Shown here in pieces: positions 1 through 4,981 of a stretch of 18,170 nucleotides of DNA (the first letter of the stretch is position 1; each line of letters opens with the position of its first letter). The DNA comes from an uncultured Clostridium sp. (GTDB lineage: Bacteria; Bacillota; Clostridia; TANB77; CAG-508): assembly GCA_946497905.1 (NCBI GenBank), contig CAMMMI010000026.1:1-18170 (forward strand), in the 5' to 3' direction. The notes under the pieces are model-generated. The model searched no databases and was not told the origin of the DNA. It worked only from the letters and a program-made list of their open reading frames with translations. Both the position numbers and the translations under genes were made by a program.

Positions 1-25
1 AAAAAAATGAATATTCAAAAAACAT

Positions 26-54
26 TTGACATATAATAAAAAATATAGTATACT
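26..54 (+). promoter_or_regulatory. Promoter of the small antisense-like RNA
   Basis: There is a perfect -35 TTGACA at 26-31 and a -10 TATACT at 49-54, separated by exactly 17 bases. This near-consensus sigma-A promoter predicts a start at about 61. It has no protein gene behind it, only the short terminated RNA that follows. Confidence 0.85.
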
Positions 55-60
55 ATATTT

Positions 61-130
61 AGCTTAAGCAAGAGAATTATCGAAGAACTCGAATGTTCAC
101 GAGATATGTTGACCACATATCTCTTTTTTT
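61..130 (+). ncRNA. Candidate type I antitoxin RNA (about 70 nt)
   Basis: This short transcript runs from the promoter at 26-54 to an intrinsic terminator at 101-130: a 9-bp stem (101-109 with 115-123) followed by seven T. It has no convincing open frame. Its segment 79-100 is a near copy (ATCG, AAGAACTC, ATGTTCAC blocks) of plus-strand 254-277, which on the other strand is the end of the SD, the start codon and the first codons of the 29-residue peptide gene. The RNA is therefore complementary in trans to that mRNA's translation start. Its terminator loop (GTTGACCA, 108-115) is also complementary to the loop of the peptide mRNA's terminator. The layout of convergent transcripts with repeats over the toxin start resembles RNA II of the par/fst locus. 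That it acts as an antitoxin is inference. Confidence 0.75.
101..130 (+). terminator. Intrinsic terminator of the small RNA
   Basis: A perfect 9-bp stem, GAGATATGT at 101-109 with ACATATCTC at 115-123, has a 5-base loop TGACC and is followed by seven T (124-130). The loop contains a UUGA (YUNR, U-turn type) sequence. Confidence 0.9.
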
Positions 131-134
131 GTGC

Positions 135-166
135 AAAAAATAAAGGCAGTTGACCAGACTGCCTTT
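135..166 (-). terminator. Intrinsic terminator of the small peptide mRNA
   Basis: Read on the minus strand, a 9-bp stem (166-158 with 150-142) is followed by A and six T (141-135). The loop reads CTGGTCA and, with its flank, is complementary over 8 bases to the loop of the facing plus-strand terminator. The two terminators lie back to back, so the two RNAs converge without overlapping. Confidence 0.85.
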
Positions 167-178
167 GATTAGTTTGTA

Positions 179-268
179 CTAATCCTGAGAACTTTGGTTT
201 TCATCGTTTTTATTATTACTAAGTAATAACAAAACGATTAATCGCCAAATTAAATCGAAAGAACTCAA
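179..268 (-). CDS. 29-residue hydrophobic peptide, candidate type I toxin
   Basis: A strong SD (AGGAGG, plus positions 277-282) lies 8 bases before a TTG start at 268-266, and the frame ends with TAG at 181-179. The peptide begins MSSFDLIWRLIVLLLLSNNK and ends in a polar tail (NDENQSSQD). That gives a short amphipathic N-terminus, one membrane-sized hydrophobic stretch at residues 5-16 and a charged, hydrophilic C-terminus. This is the general build of type I toxins such as Fst, Ldr or TxpA/BsrG, but I do not recognise the sequence and it lacks the central proline of Fst. The gene has its own promoter (317-345), a structured 5' leader and its own terminator. The upstream in-frame GTG (277-275) overlaps the SD and cannot be the start. 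That the peptide is toxic is inference from build and gene arrangement. Confidence 0.7.
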   Translation of the reverse strand: MSSFDLIWRLIVLLLLSNNKNDENQSSQD

Positions 269-277
269 GATGTTCAC
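254..277. repeat. Second copy of the direct repeat covering the peptide start
   Basis: On the plus strand this carries the blocks ATCG (254-257), AAGAACTC (259-266) and ATGTTCAC (270-277), in the same order as at 79-100. Because the two copies lie in oppositely directed transcripts, the RNAs are complementary here, across the SD edge and start codon. Confidence 0.8.
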
Positions 278-316
278 CTCCTTTCTCAAAGTTTTCCTTT
301 GGAAAAGGATGGATTT

Positions 317-345
317 ATTATACTTTAATTTTCTATTAAAAACAA
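317..345 (-). promoter_or_regulatory. Promoter of the small peptide mRNA
   Basis: On the minus strand, -35 TTGTTT (345-340) and a perfect -10 TATAAT (322-317) are spaced 17 bases apart, giving a start near 310 and an mRNA of roughly 175 nt. The leader can form UCCUUUU (309-303) paired with GAAAGGA (285-279), which would cover the SD, enclosing a small CAAAG/CUUUG stem. Confidence 0.75.
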
Positions 346-373
346 TGCTTTTTCAATAATTCAATAATTATTT

Positions 374-1270
374 TTATTCAGCTTTATTCTTATTTCTACT
401 TTTATATACATTTGCTTGGTTTCTACATTGACTACTATCATATTCAGCTTTAGGATTTTTAGCATAAAAAACTTTACCACAATGTTTGCATATCTTTAAA
501 GGATTTTTTTCACTACAAAGCATAAATCCAAAAGACATATCTATTGCTTGTTTTAAAGAATTAGGTTGCCAACATATTTCAGGATTTTTTCCATACATAT
601 TAATTTTATATGGTACACCAGAAAAATAATATTGACTTACTTCTTCTTCTATATTAAATTCTTGAACATCCTTATTTTGTTTGTCAAAAACTTTTTTAAA
701 AATACTATACATCTGTTTTGCATATTCAACAATCCAATCAACCTTTTCACAATAAAAATTAGAATATATTAATTGATTATTTAATGATGTTTGTTGTAAC
801 ATTCCTTGCAAATCAGATGTTGATTCAATAACCACTTTTCCATCTGTTATTGTGTAACTCATCTCATCGCTAGTAGCAAATGGAAAAAATAATTCAAAAT
901 AGTCTTTTGTTTTCATTATACAGTTTTTATTAATAAAATTATTTTCTTTTAATGTTACTTCATCCATTAGCATGAAATCCGTGTTAATTGGTGCTTCAAC
1001 CATAAATCCTAATAAGCCATATTGTTTAACAAAAAGGTAAGCACAAGTAAATTTTGTATGTTCATCATCTGAATCTGAACATATCCTTCCCATATTTAAT
1101 AAATCGACAATAATTTGATCCATTTTACTAAACATATCATATAAATCTCTAATGTTTATAAAACCTTCTGGATTTGGCATAAGATATTGTTCTTTTCCTT
1201 TATATTTAGCTTTATAATCTCCATATCTTATATACGAATAAGGACTGTTACTTTTAAAATTAAATTCCAT
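374..1270 (-). CDS. Element-borne protein with C-terminal zinc ribbon, function unknown
   Basis: This is a 298-residue protein with a good SD (AGGAGA, 9 bases before ATG). Residues 1-250 contain no motif that I can assign. The C-terminus (about 258-298) is a treble-clef or ribbon-like module: ICKHCGKVFYAKNP, then SSQCRNQANVYKSRNK, with C261, C264 and C282 as ligands. The position where related ribbons usually have a fourth cysteine is occupied by D/S (YDSSQC). The CR-N-x-A-x-x-Y-x-x-R tail resembles the CGNR zinc-finger pattern of putative nucleic-acid-binding regulators. Proteins of this build (possibly DUF6076) are common in clostridial accessory DNA and have no known function, to my knowledge. 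It is transcribed divergently from the HTH gene across a shared operator-like region, and its 3' end abuts the toxin-antitoxin-like locus. Binding of DNA or RNA is inference. Confidence 0.75.
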   Translation of the reverse strand: MEFNFKSNSPYSYIRYGDYKAKYKGKEQYLMPNPEGFINIRDLYDMFSKMDQIIVDLLNMGRICSDSDDEHTKFTCAYLFVKQYGLLGFMVEAPINTDFMLMDEVTLKENNFINKNCIMKTKDYFELFFPFATSDEMSYTITDGKVVIESTSDLQGMLQQTSLNNQLIYSNFYCEKVDWIVEYAKQMYSIFKKVFDKQNKDVQEFNIEEEVSQYYFSGVPYKINMYGKNPEICWQPNSLKQAIDMSFGFMLCSEKNPLKICKHCGKVFYAKNPKAEYDSSQCRNQANVYKSRNKNKAE

Positions 1271-1306
1271 GATTTTATTCTCCTAAAAATTTTTTTAAAA
1301 ATTTCA

Positions 1307-1330
1307 TTGTAATATATTGACATATTACAA
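1307..1330. promoter_or_regulatory. Palindromic operator candidate over a -35 box
   Basis: Perfect 9-base arms TTGTAATAT (1307-1315) and ATATTACAA (1322-1330) surround a 6-base spacer. A further ATATTACAA half-site occurs at 1379-1387. The palindrome contains the -35 of the consensus plus promoter, so a bound protein would block it. The most likely local ligand is the HTH protein at 1467 (autoregulation); this is inference. Confidence 0.6.
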
Positions 1331-1345
1331 TTATTACTTTATAAT
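1317..1345 (+). promoter_or_regulatory. Consensus promoter for the HTH gene
   Basis: TTGACA (1317-1322) and TATAAT (1340-1345) are spaced exactly 17 bases apart. The predicted start near 1352 leaves a leader of about 115 nt before the HTH gene. Confidence 0.8.
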
Positions 1346-1466
1346 AGTTTCAAATATTAATAGTTGAAATATAATAATATATTACAACAATTATTATAAA
1401 ATGTCAAGAGCTACAACTATATAAAAAATATGTAGACAGAAATTTTACCAAATTAATTGAAAGGTT

Positions 1467-1940
1467 GTGATTATTATAGATACGAAGAACTATATACTAG
1501 AAAAATATTATAATGAACACGAAAAACCATCTATTATTGCTAGAGAAATAGGTGTTAATCCCTCTTATATCACAAAAATAATAAAAAATGATACAAGATA
1601 TATTCAAGAAAAAACATATAGAACACAAATTAGTAAAGAAAATCGTAAAGTTGCAAAAAGAGAATGGATTAGAAATAAAAGACAAAATGAAACTGACAAA
1701 GAGTTATATGAATTTGTGAAACAACAACATATTGAAGCAAGTAAAGAATTATCTTATTCCTTTGAGATGAGTGATTTAACATATAGAAAATGGAATCCAA
1801 ATGCTTATCACACAAATAGTAAAGGTAATCTAGTTATAGATAGAAAATTAAATGTTGGCTCAGATGTTCCTAAATCAATAAATAGAAATATAAAAATACC
1901 AACACAAAAATATAAGAAAAAATATTGTTATAGTATTTAA
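1467..1940 (+). CDS. Small helix-turn-helix protein of the element
   Basis: This 157-residue basic protein has a helix-turn-helix at about residues 19-40 (KPSIIAREIGVNPSYITKII), preceded by an amphipathic helix. The rest is rich in K, R, N and Y with no recognisable enzymatic motif. It is probably a DNA-binding regulator of the element, and its own promoter overlaps the operator-like palindrome. The start is uncertain: GTG at 1467 lies only 2 bases after the SD-like AAAGG (1460-1464), whereas the in-frame ATT codons at 1470 or 1473 would be better spaced. No in-frame ATG exists nearby. The gene is closed by a terminator at 1946-1970 and followed by the xis-int module. Confidence 0.7.
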   Translation: MIIIDTKNYILEKYYNEHEKPSIIAREIGVNPSYITKIIKNDTRYIQEKTYRTQISKENRKVAKREWIRNKRQNETDKELYEFVKQQHIEASKELSYSFEMSDLTYRKWNPNAYHTNSKGNLVIDRKLNVGSDVPKSINRNIKIPTQKYKKKYCYSI

Positions 1941-1945
1941 TTAGT

Positions 1946-1970
1946 CCTATTGTAGAATAGGTCTTTTTTT
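1946..1970 (+). terminator. Intrinsic terminator of the HTH gene
   Basis: CCTATT (1946-1951) pairs with AATAGG (1956-1961) across a GTAG loop, followed by TC and seven T. Confidence 0.85.
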
Positions 1971-1980
1971 ATATAAAGAT

Positions 1981-2061
1981 TCCAAAAACAGCAGACTTTA
2001 GTCGAAGTTTTTGGAAAAGAGGAACAAAAGCGAAAAGATAAAAGTTCTTGAAAAGAACTTT
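1981..2061 (+). promoter_or_regulatory. Structured leader upstream of the excisionase gene
   Basis: Two stem-loops lie between the HTH terminator and the xis SD. The first has 9-bp arms (1981-1989 with 2007-2015) and an inner GACT/AGTC stem. The second is AAAGTTCTT (2041-2049) with AAGAACTTT (2053-2061) over a GAA loop. Neither has a proper T-tract, so they are unlikely to be simple terminators. A weak promoter (TTGTAG 1950-1955, TATAAA 1972-1977) could start this leader. The role is unknown. Confidence 0.45.
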
Positions 2062-2101
2062 ATTTTGAAGCTTATTGTGACGAGAAAGGAGGTACAAAAA
2101 T

Positions 2102-2311
2102 ATGGTTGATATGAGAGAAACTTATACTTTAATGTTTACAGACTATCCGGACATTGTTAATCTTGACCAAATGAGAAAAATGTTAGGTGGAATTAGTAAC
2201 ACTCTTGCATATCGTATGTTAAGAGAAAAGAAAATAAAAAGTAAAAAAGTTGGCAGAGAATATAAAATTCCTAAAGTTAATGTTATCAAATATATAATGA
2301 CAGAACAGTAG
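2102..2311 (+). CDS. xis: Excisionase-like small HTH protein
   Basis: This is a 69-residue protein. Its SD GGAGG (2088-2092) lies 9 bases before ATG 2102; a second ATG at 2111 (residue 4) is possible. Residues about 17-66 fit the MerR-like winged-helix fold of small excisionases (helix-turn-helix domain 17): VNLDQMRKMLGG..SNTLAYRMLREKKIKSKKVGREYKIPKVNVIKYI. The K-I-K-S-K-K-V-G-R-E-Y-x-I-P wing is the typical signature. It stands 81 bases before the integrase, the usual xis-int order. By family it would bind near the attachment site and steer the recombinase towards excision, and it may also repress int. Confidence 0.75.
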   Translation: MVDMRETYTLMFTDYPDIVNLDQMRKMLGGISNTLAYRMLREKKIKSKKVGREYKIPKVNVIKYIMTEQ

Positions 2312-2322
2312 GAATTTTTTAG

Positions 2323-2357
2323 TTATCATGGTATAATACAAAAAATATCAATGATAA
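2323..2357 (+). promoter_or_regulatory. Extended -10 promoter between inverted repeats, before int
   Basis: TGGTATAAT (2329-2337) is an extended -10 element (TGn plus perfect TATAAT) with no good -35. It is flanked by inverted 7-base arms TTATCAT (2323-2329) and ATGATAA (2351-2357), a possible binding site for Xis or another repressor. It would allow int to be expressed apart from xis. Confidence 0.45.
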
Positions 2358-2392
2358 GTTAAATCTAAACTGTTACAACGGAAAGGAGTAAA

Positions 2393-3604
2393 ATGATAAC
2401 AGGTAGCTTACAAAAAAAGAAAGGTCTTTATTATGCTGTTTTGAATTTATATGATGACTATGGAAAAAGAAAACCAAAATGGATTCCTACAGGTTATACC
2501 ATAAAGGGAAACAAGAAAAAGGCTGAAGAAAAATTAGAACAATTTAAAATTGAATATGAACAAAAATCAAAAATACAATTAAGAGATCCAAACATATATG
2601 ATAAATACAAAAATATTTTGTTTTGTGATTATATGTTAGAATGGCTAGAAAAACAAAAAGGAAAAGTTGAACAGACAACCTATATCGGTTATGAGCAAGT
2701 TATTAAAGGTAGATTATATCAATACTTTAAAGCAAAGAAAATTAAATTAGTAGATTTGAAACCTAAGCATATTCAAGACTTTTTCGATTTACTTTTTAGC
2801 GAAGGTCTTTCAGGAAATACTATAAAACATTATAGAGCAAATATTAGTAAAGCTTTAAAAAGTGCAGTTATTACCGAGATTATTGATAGTAACCCTGCTA
2901 CTAAATTAGAGCCTATAAAAGTAAAAGAATATACCGCAGATTATTATACTCAAGATGAATTATTAAATTTAATGGAAATAATAAAAACTACACCTATCGA
3001 ACTACCAGTAATTATTGCTGGGGTATATGGCCTAAGGCGTGAAGAAGTTATAGGTATAAAATGGAATGCCATTGATTTTAATGATAAAACTTTAACAATT
3101 AGGCACACAGTGGGTAGAGGAAAAATTAATGGTGTTACACAATTTATATTCAAAGATAGGTCAAAAAGCGATTCTGGTTATAGAACTTTACCCTTATTTG
3201 ATTTTATTGCTGATTTACTGAAAGAATATAAAAATAAGTATGAAGAAAATAAAAAGTTTTTTGGAAATACTTATGTTAATGATTATAATGAATATATTTG
3301 CCTAATGGAAAATGGAGAGTTAATGAAACCAGGATTTCTATCTCAAAAATTTAGTGAAATATTAGATAAAAATAATTTAAGGCATATTAGATTACACGAT
3401 TTAAGACATAGTTGTGGCACTTTGCTTGTAAGAAATGGTGTACCATTAAAAGACATACAAATATGGCTAGGTCATTCTAATTTTCAAACTACTTTAAGAT
3501 ATGCCCATGCAGATGTAGAAAATAAAAGAATTTCTGCAAATGTAATTGAAAACAAATTAGCACTAGATACAAAAAAAGAACAAATTACCAAACTCGCACT
3601 TTAG
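2393..3604 (+). CDS. int: Tyrosine recombinase (integrase) of the element
   Basis: This 403-residue site-specific integrase has an arm-binding N-terminal domain (about 1-55), a SAM-like core-binding domain (about 75-165) and a catalytic domain (about 180-380). The full catalytic set is visible: R215 (YGLRREEV), K258 before SGYRTLPL, H335 and R338 (HDLRH), H361 (LGHS) and the nucleophile Y370 (TLRYAH). The build and length match the Tn916/phage Int class. The SD AAAGGAG stands 4 bases before ATG. The gene points at, and ends 140 bases from, the 3' end of a tRNA-Leu gene, the normal position for an integrase that uses a tRNA 3' end as attachment site. It appears intact and is presumably active. 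Confidence 0.93.
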   Translation: MITGSLQKKKGLYYAVLNLYDDYGKRKPKWIPTGYTIKGNKKKAEEKLEQFKIEYEQKSKIQLRDPNIYDKYKNILFCDYMLEWLEKQKGKVEQTTYIGYEQVIKGRLYQYFKAKKIKLVDLKPKHIQDFFDLLFSEGLSGNTIKHYRANISKALKSAVITEIIDSNPATKLEPIKVKEYTADYYTQDELLNLMEIIKTTPIELPVIIAGVYGLRREEVIGIKWNAIDFNDKTLTIRHTVGRGKINGVTQFIFKDRSKSDSGYRTLPLFDFIADLLKEYKNKYEENKKFFGNTYVNDYNEYICLMENGELMKPGFLSQKFSEILDKNNLRHIRLHDLRHSCGTLLVRNGVPLKDIQIWLGHSNFQTTLRYAHADVENKRISANVIENKLALDTKKEQITKLAL

Positions 3605-3662
3605 GTAACTTGTTTCTAAAAATACATTTCTAACTTAATAAAAATTCTAATTTTGGAAAAGT

Positions 3663-3686
3663 GTTAGAACTTTTGTTAGAACTTTG
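3663..3686. repeat. Tandem direct repeat near the attachment site
   Basis: GTTAGAACTTT occurs twice with a 12-base period (starts 3663 and 3675), between the int stop and the tRNA 3' end. Short tandem repeats at this place in Int-class elements are often arm-type integrase sites. That role is inferred from position only. Confidence 0.45.
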
Positions 3687-3703
3687 ACTATTTTTAAAAT
3701 TAA

Positions 3704-3739
3704 AACACCAAGTTTGAATCTTCCGAAACACTTGGTGTT
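3704..3739 (-). terminator. Hairpin terminating tRNA-Leu
   Basis: 10-bp arms AACACCAAGT (3704-3713) and ACTTGGTGTT (3730-3739) have a 16-base loop. On the minus strand the stem is followed by a T-rich run (TTAATTTT). It begins 4 bases after the tRNA CCA end, so it lies in element-side DNA, replacing the tRNA's original terminator. Confidence 0.6.
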
Positions 3740-3743
3740 CTAA

Positions 3744-3831
3744 TGGTGCAGATGGCCGGAATCGAACCGGCACGGTTTATTCAACCGCAGGATTTTAAGT
3801 CCTGTGCGTCTACCAGTTCCGCCACATCTGC
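3744..3831 (-). tRNA. tRNA-Leu(UAA)
   Basis: This is an 88-base tRNA with CCA encoded. The acceptor GCAGATG (3831-3825) pairs with CATCTGC, with discriminator A. The anticodon stem CAGGA/TCCTG holds loop CTTAAAA with anticodon TAA (3797-3795). It has a long variable arm as expected for class II tRNAs and a T-loop GGTTCGATTCC. Its 3' half is the likely attachment site of the element to the left. A consensus promoter lies upstream at 3870-3898. Confidence 0.97.
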
Positions 3832-3869
3832 AAATAAACATTAACACTGGTATTGTAATGACAATTGTT

Positions 3870-3898
3870 ATTATAATATCATATCATAATTTTGTCAA
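3870..3898 (-). promoter_or_regulatory. Consensus promoter of tRNA-Leu
   Basis: On the minus strand, TTGACA (3898-3893) and TATAAT (3875-3870) are separated by 17 bases. This is a perfect sigma-A promoter, starting near 3863, about 30 bases before the mature tRNA 5' end. Confidence 0.9.
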
Positions 3899-4018
3899 TA
3901 CTTTTTATAAAAAATTTTCAAACTAGAGATTTTACTTTTCTAATTAATCTAATTTTATAATCCATAACTTATATATCCATATTATTTTTATTATTATTCA
4001 ATATATATTTATTCCTTG

Positions 4019-4858
4019 CTACAAAAAGTAGATATATATACCTATAGACTGTATAATAAATATATTTAAAATATTGGAAGTAAATAAATTATTTGTAGCC
4101 TCTATTACACCATACATAGTATCCGTATCCTGCTTATTATAATGTCTTTGAGCTTCGAAAAAAGTTATAAATTCAGGAATACTTGTAACTATTCCTAAAA
4201 ATAGCCCAATAATAAATTGAGGTATATTAAATAGAGTTGCTAAAGTTTCAATAACACTACCCAATAAATCTCCTAAATAAAATAATAAAATTCCAGTTAT
4301 TAATATGAACAATATATTTTTTATAACTTTAGATACTTGTTTTTTTCTATTTTTTTCTTTTGTTAAAATCATATCTTTCATTTTTTCATTTTCCGCTTTT
4401 AAATACTTTATATGTGTTTTATTACTTATCACTCTAAAAAGAATATATAAAAATATAAATACGGGAATTAAAACCTTATTCATCTCAATATTTAACAATA
4501 TCAATAAAATAGGTATTATTATTGTAAAAGCTATCATTAACATATCTACTTTTATAGCTTTATTTTTTATTTTTCTTATATTTTTATTTATCACTATAGA
4601 AGTTATATATTGTAAAAAATTTATTATATTAGAACTTAATACATTAAAAATACTAGTATCAATAAGACCACTAAAACTAGATACTGAAATAGTAATTAAT
4701 TCAGGAATTGACGTTGCAATTCCTGCTACTTCTCCTACTGTTTTCGGTTTTAAATTAAGATTTTCTCCTAAGTTTCTTAAATTTTTTACTAATATATATT
4801 TTGAAACTAAAACTATAAGTCCTGAATATATTATAAATTTTATAAACTCTAAAAACAT
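4019..4858 (-). CDS. CaCA-family cation exchanger (Na+/Ca2+ antiporter-like)
   Basis: This 279-residue inner-membrane protein has about nine to ten hydrophobic segments in two homologous halves. Each half carries the alpha-repeat signature of the Ca2+/cation antiporter superfamily: GIATSIPELITISVSS with SSNIIN (about 46-80), and GIVTSIPEFITF with FTSNILN (about 222-265). The TSxPE serine and glutamate that coordinate the cations are present in both. The halves are joined by a charged loop at about 150-177. The protein is shorter than typical bacterial members (about 310-350 residues). Cation exchange driven by Na+ or H+ is the expected role; the ion is not predictable here. The SD is weak (GGTG). 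The gene is divergent from serS, and no clear promoter was found for it. Confidence 0.8.
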   Translation of the reverse strand: MFLEFIKFIIYSGLIVLVSKYILVKNLRNLGENLNLKPKTVGEVAGIATSIPELITISVSSFSGLIDTSIFNVLSSNIINFLQYITSIVINKNIRKIKNKAIKVDMLMIAFTIIIPILLILLNIEMNKVLIPVFIFLYILFRVISNKTHIKYLKAENEKMKDMILTKEKNRKKQVSKVIKNILFILITGILLFYLGDLLGSVIETLATLFNIPQFIIGLFLGIVTSIPEFITFFEAQRHYNKQDTDTMYGVIEATNNLFTSNILNIFIIQSIGIYIYFL

Positions 4859-4914
4859 ATTATCACCAAAATATAATTAAAATTACTTATCTATAATTTA
4901 TTTTCCCCAATTTA

Positions 4915-4943
4915 TTGCCATTTATTAGAATTTATTATATAAT
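4915..4943 (+). promoter_or_regulatory. Promoter of serS-ysxC
   Basis: TTGCCA (4915-4920) and TATAAT (4938-4943) are spaced 17 bases apart. The start near 4950 leaves only about 32 bases before serS, too short for a T-box leader. The upstream in-frame start near 4955 would leave almost no leader, which supports ATG 4982. Confidence 0.8.
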
Positions 4944-4981
4944 TATATCATTCATTGACTTATACAAGGGGGAATTATATT

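Noticed and set aside
566..772. Open frame of 68 codons on the plus strand
   Set aside because: Lies antisense inside the zinc-ribbon gene, has no SD, and its Phe/Ile/Asn composition is only that of AT-rich antisense DNA.
1347..1369. TTTCAA...TTGAAA inverted repeat in the divergent promoter region
   Set aside because: Arms of only 6 bases in very AT-rich DNA; too weak to call an operator beside the better palindrome at 1307-1330.
4305..4880. Open frame of 191 codons on the plus strand
   Set aside because: Antisense to the CaCA exchanger; its hydrophobic look is a reflection of that membrane protein's codons, and there is no SD.
4955..4981. Upstream in-frame start of serS
   Set aside because: ATG 4982 follows the purine-rich SD, and the family's N-terminal sequence (MIDIKFLRENPE) begins there.
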